Positions 1-6,300 of a DNA stretch of 7,201 bases are shown here, in pieces. Origin of the DNA: Anaerolineaceae bacterium. Its GTDB lineage: Bacteria > Chloroflexota > Anaerolineae > Anaerolineales > Villigracilaceae. A program made the translations under genes and the position numbers. Every line of letters starts with the position of its first letter. Within the stretch, counting starts at the first letter, position 1. The stretch spans positions 1-7,201 of the forward strand of contig BQMV01000260.1 in the NCBI GenBank assembly GCA_022181005.1. Reading direction: 5' to 3'. Under the pieces are notes generated by a model that did no database searches, had not been told where the DNA came from, and saw nothing but the letters and a program-made list of their open reading frames with translations.

Positions 1-108
1 GCGCTTGTGATCGGAAGCAAGCAAGCGCGAGAGGAGTTCACGCGCGGCATGACGAATCTAGCCGACGTTGCTCCTGCAATTTGGCGAGCGCTAGAAAATA
101 CAGATTAA
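1..108 (+). CDS. C-terminal tail of an unidentified protein (5' end outside window)
   Basis: Frame 1 is open from the first base and ends at TAA (106-108), giving 35 residues that finish in ...PAIWRALENTD. The fragment is amphipathic and looks helical (GMTNLADVAPAIWRALEN), as is common for the last helix of a globular cytoplasmic protein. I do not recognise the family and assign no function. It runs in the same direction as the membrane protein gene starting at 165, with 56 bp between stop and start, and most of that gap is taken up by a hairpin (112-144). The two could be one transcription unit with the hairpin as an intercistronic element, or the hairpin could end this transcript. That the frame is coding is supported only by its openness up to the window edge and by its position, so confidence is moderate. 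Confidence 0.5.
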   Translation, partial: ALVIGSKQAREEFTRGMTNLADVAPAIWRALENTD

Positions 109-111
109 TCT

Positions 112-144
112 CCAGCGTCGAACGTTTCGTTCACATGACGCTGG
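112..144 (+). terminator. Strong hairpin without U-tract between two + strand genes
   Basis: The arms CCAGCGTC (112-119) and GACGCTGG (137-144) pair perfectly. Stacked directly on the 5' arm is a second stem, GAACG (120-124) with CGTTC (128-132), closed by loop TTT. The whole is a 13-bp stem broken only by a 4-nt bulge (ACAT, 133-136). No T-run follows, so this is not a canonical intrinsic terminator. It starts 3 nt after the TAA of the upstream gene and ends 8 nt before the AAAGAGG ribosome-binding site of the next gene. It could be a transcript 3'-end stabiliser, a Rho-type or processed end, or an intercistronic element. The structure is seen directly; the role is inferred. Confidence 0.45.
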
Positions 145-164
145 TCGGAACAAAGAGGCTTTGA

Positions 165-647
165 ATGAGTTTACTTAACATCGTACGTTGGTTTCATGTG
201 ATCTCGGGAATTTCCTGGCTAGGAGAAGTTATCACGATCAATTTTGTTCTCGTTCCCGTCGTCCTCAAATTATCGAATAAAGAACGTGAAGCGTTTATCC
301 AAAATGTATTTCCCCGCATCTTCCGGCTGGCGTCCGTTCTTTCAGGAACCGCGATCATCTCGGGCGCGCTCTTAAATTACCTGCTGACCGGCTGGAAAAA
401 CCTCGATGTATTGTTGCACTCGCGCTGGGGCATGAGCATCGCCATCGGCGGCGCCATTGGACTATTGCTGGCTCTCTTTCATTTCACCTTCGAAAGACAC
501 CTTGAGCCTATCGCCGTATCTGTAGACGAAATGTCAGATGAAGAGGTCCAGAAAATGCTCAACCATCTCAAAGTCGTGCCGAGAGTGGGAATGCTTATCC
601 TGATCGCCGTCATTCTGTTGATGATGATCGCAATCCGAGGCGTATAA
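165..647 (+). CDS. Small four-helix membrane protein, CopD/DUF2269/HemJ-like
   Basis: This is a 160-residue integral membrane protein with four predicted helices at about residues 5-34, 52-75, 87-108 and 139-158. The first helix carries the pattern WFHVISGISWLGE, with His11 and Trp18. Small membrane proteins of the CopD, DUF2269 and HemJ (UPF0093) groups begin in this way, and an early His in the first helix often takes part in metal or heme binding. Other histidines lie at 85, 106, 112 and 134. An acidic stretch (about 120-128) precedes the last helix and is probably a soluble loop. The start is supported by AAAGAGG (152-158) six bases before the ATG. The best label is 'CopD-like/DUF2269-like membrane protein'. 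Copper transport, protoporphyrinogen oxidation or an unrelated role cannot be told apart by eye. The TAA lies inside an inverted repeat (635-657). Confidence 0.75.
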   Translation: MSLLNIVRWFHVISGISWLGEVITINFVLVPVVLKLSNKEREAFIQNVFPRIFRLASVLSGTAIISGALLNYLLTGWKNLDVLLHSRWGMSIAIGGAIGLLLALFHFTFERHLEPIAVSVDEMSDEEVQKMLNHLKVVPRVGMLILIAVILLMMIAIRGV

Positions 648-657
648 CAGACCTCGG
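635..657 (+). terminator. 6-bp inverted repeat straddling a stop codon
   Basis: CCGAGG (635-640) and CCTCGG (652-657) are perfect reverse complements separated by 11 nt that contain the TAA (645-647) of the membrane protein gene. A second small stem, TGGCG (659-663) with CGCCA (669-673), follows at once. Neither is followed by a T-run, so intrinsic termination is doubtful. The pair lies upstream of the promoter at 694-723 and may mark the end of the first transcription unit. Confidence 0.3.
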
Positions 658-693
658 CTGGCGGTGAGCGCCAAGATTCACCCGTAAGGGGCA

Positions 694-723
694 TTGACAA
701 GCGCTCTAATATATTCATACAAT
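694..723 (+). promoter_or_regulatory. Sigma70-type promoter for the lipoprotein gene
   Basis: A perfect -35 box TTGACA (694-699) and a -10 box TACAAT (718-723; 5 of 6 consensus positions) are separated by 18 bp. Transcription would start near 730, giving a leader of about 35 nt before the ATG at 766. The -35 box runs directly into AAGCGCT (699-705), and the reverse complement AGCGCTT (726-732) covers the predicted start point, so a repressor site overlapping the promoter is possible. Confidence 0.7.
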
Positions 724-725
724 CC

Positions 726-741
726 AGCGCTTACAAAGCGC
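726..741. promoter_or_regulatory. Palindrome at the predicted transcription start (possible operator or 5' hairpin)
   Basis: GCGCTT (727-732) and AAGCGC (736-741) form a perfect 6-bp inverted repeat with a 3-nt centre, placed immediately downstream of the -10 box. A further AAGCGCT (699-705) sits just after the -35 box. In RNA the same bases could form a small hairpin, or an alternative one pairing CTTAC (730-734) with GTAAG (744-748), which touches the AAGAAGGAGA ribosome-binding site at 746-755. Whether this is a protein-binding site or an RNA element is inference. Confidence 0.35.
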
Positions 742-765
742 GCGTAAGAAGGAGACGCGAATCTC

Positions 766-1875
766 ATGGCTAAATCTCCGCTTTTTCTAATTATCTTTGC
801 CTTGCTGTTGCAAGCCTGCAACCTGCCGGTTAAGCCGACGCAAACCTTAGAAATGCCGCCTTCCATACCTTCGGCTGCGCCCACGGAATTGATTAATCCA
901 ACCGCGCCGCCGGAGACGCCCACAGCGAGTTCATTTGTTGCGCCGCAACATCAATTAGTCCCTATTGTAGACGCGAATTTAAAACAAGCGTCACAGCCCG
1001 ATGTGACTTCCGTAGATACCGCTCCAGAAAAGCGCGCGCCTTACAGCGAAGCGTATGATTGGAATCGTCTAGAACGCCCCTTTACGCAAGACATGACCTA
1101 TCTTCCCGATCTTGACATAAAAGCACAATCCATCAGCGCCGACTCGGATTGGTACTACATCTCCATCAAAACAATCGGCGCAAACCCCAACAATGACATC
1201 GGCATTCATTTCGGCGTAGAGATTGATAAAGATAAAGACGGCTTCGGCGATTATCTACTCCTCGCTCGCCCCCCATATTCTACAGAATGGACCGCTGACA
1301 ATGTACAAATATTTGAAGATACTAACCACAATACGGCGGGATACTCGGCGACGCGTTCTGACGCGCCTTTCTCAGGAGATGGATACGACAAACTCATCCA
1401 CGATAATACCCAAAATATCGGCGACGATATAGACGTGGCTTGGGTGCGCATAAGCGCCGCGCCTCACGCCACGATTCAATTCGCCGTTAAAAAATCATGG
1501 CTTGGCGGCGTTTTTTCATTTGGCGTTCTGGCGGACGCTGGATTGAAAGACATCGCAAAATTAGACTACGTTGACTTTTTGCGCGAACAGGAGGCTGGTT
1601 CGCCGACGCGCAGTTCCGCTTATTACCCGCTCAAAGGGTTATACGCTTTCGATAATATCTGCTTCCAAGCTGTCGGCTTCCAGCCGTCCGGTTATGAGCC
1701 GAAGGCTTGTCCGCGCATTGAACAAGCCACCCAACCAGCCACGACAGAGCAACAAGTCGGTTGCATAAATCCCAGCGCTTACAGCGATCAATCTAGTTGC
1801 GAAGCTGCAAGTTGCGCCTGGCGGATAAATCCCAACGTATTAATCGCAGTGATCTACTACTGCACATTCCCATAG
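766..1875 (+). CDS. Exported lipoprotein, EF-hand-like loop and Cys-rich tail
   Basis: This is a 369-residue lipoprotein of unknown function. The N-terminus is a short signal sequence ending in a lipobox LQAC, so Cys18 should be lipidated and the protein held at the outer face of the membrane. Residues about 20-66 form a Pro/Thr/Ala-rich tether. From about 97 to 315 there is a beta-rich domain; its 'DSDWYYISIKTIG ... IHFGVEIDKDKDGFGDYLL' stretch suggests a beta-sandwich like sugar-binding or DOMON/CBM9-like folds, which is a guess from pattern. The loop D154-D156-D158-G-x-x-D162 resembles an EF-hand calcium loop. The tail holds Cys333, 345, 350 and 366 (spacing 11, 4 and 15), preceded by Cys299 and Cys315, and probably forms disulfides outside the cell. 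The start is supported by AAGAAGGAGA (746-755) ten bases upstream. It has its own promoter and converges on hemW with 3 bp between stop codons. Exported status is secure; the role is not known. Confidence 0.85.
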   Translation: MAKSPLFLIIFALLLQACNLPVKPTQTLEMPPSIPSAAPTELINPTAPPETPTASSFVAPQHQLVPIVDANLKQASQPDVTSVDTAPEKRAPYSEAYDWNRLERPFTQDMTYLPDLDIKAQSISADSDWYYISIKTIGANPNNDIGIHFGVEIDKDKDGFGDYLLLARPPYSTEWTADNVQIFEDTNHNTAGYSATRSDAPFSGDGYDKLIHDNTQNIGDDIDVAWVRISAAPHATIQFAVKKSWLGGVFSFGVLADAGLKDIAKLDYVDFLREQEAGSPTRSSAYYPLKGLYAFDNICFQAVGFQPSGYEPKACPRIEQATQPATTEQQVGCINPSAYSDQSSCEAASCAWRINPNVLIAVIYYCTFP

Positions 1876-1878
1876 AAA

Positions 1879-3057
1879 TTAACCGTCTACAAAGCGCATA
1901 AAAACTTGATTTCCCAGCAATCTGCCGCGTTTAGTCAGCCGAATGACTTCCGAATTATCGGAAGTCATTTTTTCTAATAAGTCGTCTCGGATCAATTCAG
2001 CGATTTCTTCTGGATAAACTTCCGCAACGCCGCACCCAAACCTTGATCTGAAATCCGACCCTGAAACTCCAGTCTCCGTCAATCTGAGATTATTAAGCAT
2101 ATAATCGGACATCTCTTCGCGCATAGTTTGCTCGCGCGCATTAACGATGGCAGGAGAACGGGGGAATTGATATTTATCGGCTGAAAAGCCAGAAAGGCGT
2201 TCAATATAAGTCTTAATTCGCAACACATTCGAGTAACGCATCCCGTTAACATAACCATGCGCCCCAGCGCCGAAGGCAATGTAAGGCTTCGAGCGCCAAT
2301 ACTGTACGTTATGACGGCATTGCTTCTCAGGCTTCGCCCAATTCGATATTTCATACTGTTGATAATTCTCTTGCGCCAGAAAATCGCAAGCCCACTCATA
2401 CATATCGGCGGCAAGATCAGGGTTAGGAAGCGGGAGCAAGCCTTTGTTTGCCCATCGTCCAAACGGCGTGCCGTGTTCCAAAGTCAGCGCATAAGCGGAG
2501 ATATGTTCGGGATGTAAATCCACAATCCGTCCGACGGTCGTCTGCCAAGTGGATAAAGCCTGCTCAGGCAAGCCATAGATAATATCAAGATTAAGATTAT
2601 CAAATCCCGCTTTGCGCGCGTCGCCCACCGCTTCGATAACGTCGAGAAAATCATGCTCCCGCTCCAACATGCGCAACTCTTCTGTGTTCGCCGACTGTAC
2701 GCCGAAGCTAATGCGATTGACTCCCGCTCGACGAAGCGCGTCTAACTTCTCTCGGGAGATCGTTCCGGGATTGGCTTCGATGCTGATTTCGGGAGCGGAA
2801 GAAAACTTAAAGGCGGCGCGCAACGCTCGAAGGATCGAATCGAACTGAGATCCGCTAAGAAGCGAGGGCGTTCCGCCGCCTACAAAAACAGTATGGACGA
2901 TCGCATCCGGCGGAGTTCGCTCTCCAACAAAATGAATTTCACGCATCAACGCTTGAACGTACGCGGGGATCGAATCCTCTTGATGGGCGTATGTGTTGAA
3001 ATCGCAGTAGGCGCAACGATGAGAACAGAAGGGAATATGCAAGTAGAGGCTGTACAT
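1879..3057 (-). CDS. hemW: HemW, radical-SAM heme chaperone (HemN-like)
   Basis: HemW is a cytoplasmic radical-SAM protein that binds a [4Fe-4S] cluster and S-adenosylmethionine and delivers heme to target proteins; it was long annotated as oxygen-independent coproporphyrinogen III oxidase. From the Met at 3055-3057 the protein has 392 residues, the usual size. Visible motifs, numbered from this Met: cluster ligands Cys11, Cys15 and Cys18 in PFCSHRCAYCDFN; GGGTPS at 60-65; EANPGT at 95-100; RISFGVQS at 115-122; DIIYGLPEQ at 158-166; YEISNWAKP at 235-243; and the HemW-typical HNVQYW at 249-254. CDFN, lacking the extra Cys of HemN (CxC), argues for HemW over true HemN. The C-terminal 'RLTKRGRLLGNQVFMRFV' matches the family's winged-helix end. 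The frame extends upstream to another ATG at 3091-3093 (12 more residues), but family homologues begin at MYSLYLHIPFC. Neither start has a convincing ribosome-binding site: AGAGG lies 15 nt before the longer one. No clear promoter was found. Confidence 0.93.
   Translation of the reverse strand: MYSLYLHIPFCSHRCAYCDFNTYAHQEDSIPAYVQALMREIHFVGERTPPDAIVHTVFVGGGTPSLLSGSQFDSILRALRAAFKFSSAPEISIEANPGTISREKLDALRRAGVNRISFGVQSANTEELRMLEREHDFLDVIEAVGDARKAGFDNLNLDIIYGLPEQALSTWQTTVGRIVDLHPEHISAYALTLEHGTPFGRWANKGLLPLPNPDLAADMYEWACDFLAQENYQQYEISNWAKPEKQCRHNVQYWRSKPYIAFGAGAHGYVNGMRYSNVLRIKTYIERLSGFSADKYQFPRSPAIVNAREQTMREEMSDYMLNNLRLTETGVSGSDFRSRFGCGVAEVYPEEIAELIRDDLLEKMTSDNSEVIRLTKRGRLLGNQVFMRFVDG
1942..1973 (+). 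terminator. Intrinsic terminator of the lipoprotein gene, inside hemW
   Basis: AATGACTTCCGA (1942-1953) and TCGGAAGTCATT (1958-1969) form a perfect 12-bp stem with the tetraloop ATTA. The 3' arm runs into six Ts (1968-1973) on the + strand. This is a textbook Rho-independent terminator for + strand transcription and begins 67 nt after the lipoprotein stop codon. It lies within the hemW reading frame, where it encodes residues around MTSDNSEVI. On the hemW strand the hairpin is preceded by an A-run and followed by CGGCTGAC with no T-run, so it should act on the lipoprotein transcript only. Confidence 0.85.
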
Positions 3058-3105
3058 AAAGAATGTTTTACCACAAGAAGAAGTAAAATACATCTATGCA
3101 AAACT

Positions 3106-3254
3106 GTGCCTCTTTGCGCGACTCAAGACAACAGCCGTTTTCGCCGCCAGATTGGTCAAGCAAATGAACGATCCTTCAATCTTGACGTTAAACATTCTCT
3201 CTTTTATCCTATGGCTCTGTGCACCGCTAAGCCGGCAAAGAACGCAAAGAGAAC
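3106..3254. repeat. Degenerate 'CGCAAAGA'-type interspersed repeat remnants
   Basis: CTCTTTGCG (3110-3118) and CGCAAAGAG (3243-3251) are perfect 9-bp inverted copies about 125 bp apart. The right-hand part (about 3215-3254) reads, with variations, like the 'ACCGCTAAG..GCAAAGAACGCAAAGA' sequences that I recall as intergenic repeats in several bacterial genomes; this recollection cannot be checked here. A 9-bp match at this distance can arise by chance, so the evidence rests mainly on that resemblance. No transposase or target-site duplication was seen. The element fills part of the gap between hemW and the secreted protein gene, which otherwise holds no gene. Confidence 0.3.
3182..3210 (+). 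promoter_or_regulatory. Weak alternative promoter upstream of the secreted protein gene
   Basis: TTGACG (3182-3187; 5 of 6) and TATCCT (3205-3210; 4 of 6) are separated by 17 bp. The leader would be about 160 nt. It is weaker than the promoter at 3297-3325 and could be a chance match in A/T-richer intergenic sequence. Confidence 0.2.
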
Positions 3255-3283
3255 TTTTTTAACTTGACGACCTTAGCGTACTT

Positions 3284-3315
3284 TACGGTAAAAACCTTCT
3301 CAGGTACGGTAGAAA
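3284..3315 (+). promoter_or_regulatory. Pair of TACGGTA direct repeats around the -35 box
   Basis: TACGGTAAAAA begins at 3284 and TACGGTAGAAA begins at 3305, so the two copies match in 10 of 11 positions and start exactly 21 bp apart, two turns of the helix. One copy sits just upstream of the -35 box and the other within the spacer between -35 and -10. Same-face spacing suggests binding of two protein subunits; the regulator and the sign of control are unknown. Confidence 0.35.
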
Positions 3316-3325
3316 ATCCTATAAT
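3297..3325 (+). promoter_or_regulatory. Sigma70-type promoter for the secreted beta-helix protein
   Basis: A perfect -10 box TATAAT (3320-3325) lies 17 bp downstream of TTCTCA (3297-3302), a moderate -35 box with 4 of 6 matches. Transcription would start near 3332, about 45 nt before the ATG at 3379. A strong -10 with an imperfect -35 fits a promoter that may need an activator, and the TACGGTA repeats at 3284-3290 and 3305-3311 are placed where one could bind. Confidence 0.6.
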
Positions 3326-3378
3326 AGATATGGCGAGCGCAGAACTTCGGCTGCGTTCCGCTTTGCCAAAAGGATGCT

Positions 3379-6300
3379 ATGAATGCTCTTTTGCGGATGA
3401 CACACCCAGCGACTCGACTTGCGCTGTTAGCGGCATTGTTATTTCTGCCTCTGCCGCGTTCCGCCGGCGCAACGGGATCGGATTTGCTTGCCAACCCCCA
3501 AGCGTCATTCGCCTCCATGACGATCACATCGAATATTGAAACGGCAGGAATCGTCGTCAGTGGATTTAACTTATCGAAAGCCGCTCAATTATTCTACCTG
3601 CGCGACGGCGAAACAATCTGGCGCAATGGACATTCTCTTGCGCGCATTGACGATGGCAGACTAGCTGGAAGCCTGTTTAATCTTGCACCGTCAACCTCTT
3701 ATCAAGTTCGAGTTTCGGACGGAGCGGCTGAAATCAGCGGCTCTTTTATCACCCAATCGGCTGATCCTTCGTTCACGCCGCAAAGCATCCTGTATGTTAA
3801 CGCAAACGCTATTCCCGGCGGAGACGGTTCGGCGGGCGCGCCCTATTCCACGATCCAAGAAGCGGTGAATCAAGCCGGGCCGGGCACACAAATCCTCGTT
3901 GCAGATGGAATTTATAAGGAGACGATTTCATTCCCCGCCTCGGGTAGCCCAAACAATTGGATTCAGGTCAAGGCGGCAGGCGCTGGCGCGATTCTAGAAG
4001 GTTCAGACACGCTGACCGGCAACGTCTGGGCGCGCGTCGAGGGGAAGAATAATCTCTGGTTTATGCGCTTAGACGACGCAATCCGTTATCTCGCCAGAGA
4101 CGGCTTGCGTTTCTACCAATATGACGACATGCGCGGATTGAACAATATGGCTGGGCATGGCAATGTGACCATTCGCGAAGGCTGGTTCTACGATCAAAGC
4201 GCGAAGAAGCTTTACATACGCTCACAAGACGATCCGAACGCGCACGCATGGCAGATTCCGCGCTTCAATCAAGCGTTCAATATCACCGCCCGCGACTGGA
4301 TTTGGATCGAAGGCTTCGAGATGCGCTTCTCAGGTCGGTGCGGCGTCTGCGCTCTTAACGCTTCGCATTTAACGCTCCGTAGAAACCGCATCCACAACGT
4401 ACATTTGGGGATCTTTATTCAGTGGGACGGCGACGAAACACAAGGCAACGACACGCGCATCGAGTTTAACGAAGTCTACGATCCGCCTGCCGCAAACTGG
4501 GATTGGAACGCTCTCAAAGGCGGAGCGATGGAAAGCACAGGCATCATCGTGCGCGGGCATATCGGCGCGATCGTGCGCGGCAACGAAGTTCACCATTACT
4601 TCAACGGAATCTATACCGGCGTATCGGGCGCGGCAGGCGAGGACCCAGCTATTGCGTTCGACGCAGACATTTACGATAATCGCATTCACCATATCAGCGA
4701 CGATGCGCTAGAGCCTGAAGGCGCGTGCATTAACCATCGCTTCCGTAACAACGCGATAGACGCGGCGTTTAGCGGGGTTTCGCTTGCGCCGATCACCTAT
4801 GGACCGACTTGGGTGATTCGCAACACGGTCGCAAATTTCACGAACAAAGCGGTGAAATGGAGCGGGAATTCCGACGGCATCATCTATTTCTATCACAATA
4901 CAAGTTGGACAAACGCGCCGGACGCTAACGGCATGGACCTGATCACTCCGATTAAGAATACCGTCTTACGAAACAACATCTTCCAAATTAATGGAAACGG
5001 TTTTTCCTTCATCGCAAGAGCCGCAGGCGCGAGCGCCAACGACTGGAACTTCGACAATTGGTTTAACTCGCGCACGTCAAGCAACCCACATTTCAAATGG
5101 GAGAAGGTTAACTACAGCCGCATCAACGATCTCTGCAAAGCAACGGGGCTTGAGTGCCGCGGTTTCGATTCGGCGCCGGGGCTGGTAGACCCGGCAAACG
5201 GCAACTTCGCGCTGCTTGCAAATAGTCCTAACGTAGATCGAGGCGCTCTTATCTCCGGAATTAACGACTCGTTCAGCGGCGCAGCGCCGGATATAGGCGC
5301 GTTCGAGCTGCAAACTTTCTCTCCGCCTACGCAAACGCCGGTCGAATCTCCCACAGCGACGCAAATTTCCACGACAGATACGCCGACGATTCCGCCGCCG
5401 ACGCTGACTCCATTTCCATCCGTCACGGAGCCTCCAATCGAGATTACGCCAAGCCTGACGCCCTTTCCGCTCGATACGCCGCCGGCAGTTCTCTCTATCG
5501 CACGTCTCGACGCATCTCCTTCCAACGCAGTCATCGTACGATTCCGCGTTACGTTCTCTGAAGATGTAAGCGGCGTTAATCTCTCCGCATCCAACGCCGA
5601 CTTTGTATTAACTTCCACAGGCATCAACGGCGCTTCAATTGTAGGAATCGGCATAGAAAGCGGCGCAAGTTATATCGTGCGGGTAAATACCGGCGAAGGC
5701 AACGGGACGCTCCAACTACATTTGCTCGACAACGACAACATTCGCGACTTAATCGGTCAGCCGCTTGGCGGCATGGGCGCCGGCAATGGAAATTTCCTCG
5801 GCGGGGAAATTTACGAGATCAGCAAGCCTGCGCCCGCGACGGTTATCACGCTTTTTAGGTCGGTCGGCGCGAACGATGGTTGGATTCTCGAAGCGCAGAA
5901 AAACACCGGATTCGGCGGGACATATAACGCTTCAGAATCTACATTCCTCGTCGGCGACGATAACCGCGACCGGCAGTACGTCTCCATTTTGCAATTTCAG
6001 ACTGCTTCGCTTCCCGATAACGCGACCATAACCAAAGCGATCTTAATGATTCGCAGTCAAAGTTATACGAACGTCAACTCCTTCACCGTTCTTGGAAACA
6101 TTATCGTAGATATTCAGAAGGGTTACTTCGGCTCCTCCGGCGTATTCGGACTCAACAGCCTCAACCGTGCAGATTTTCAAGCGCCGGCGAGCATGAATGC
6201 CGCCGGCGCAATCCCTAACAATCCCATCGCCGATTGGTATTGGACGACGTTAGACGCAGCCGCTCTGCAATACATCAACCTTAACGGCGTAACAGAGTTC

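Noticed and set aside
724..735. 12-mer CCAGCGCTTACA also found at 1772-1783, in the lipoprotein promoter and near the gene's 3' end.
   Set aside because: One 12-bp match within 7 kb is about what chance predicts; the second copy is ordinary coding sequence.
1482..1516. CGCCG / CGGCG arms followed by six Ts inside the lipoprotein gene, resembling a terminator.
   Set aside because: Only 5 bp of stem with a 19-nt loop, in the middle of an uninterrupted coding frame; the T-run is simply Val-Phe-Ser codons.
1879..3057. Annotation as oxygen-independent coproporphyrinogen III oxidase HemN.
   Set aside because: The cluster motif is followed by CDFN rather than the CxC of HemN, and HNVQYW plus the length fit HemW.
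2893..3267. 124-codon + strand frame overlapping the 5' end of hemW.
   Set aside because: Antisense to the conserved HemW radical-SAM region, no recognisable domain, no ribosome-binding site noticed.
3264..3539. 91-codon + strand frame overlapping the start of the secreted protein gene.
   Set aside because: It begins at TTG, runs through the promoter and the signal-peptide region in another frame, and shows no protein-like pattern.
5112..5654. 180-codon open frame on the - strand inside the secreted protein gene.
   Set aside because: It is antisense to the Thr/Pro linker and the start of the Ig-like module; its low-complexity Gly/Val/Ser content mirrors the Pro/Thr codons of the + strand gene.
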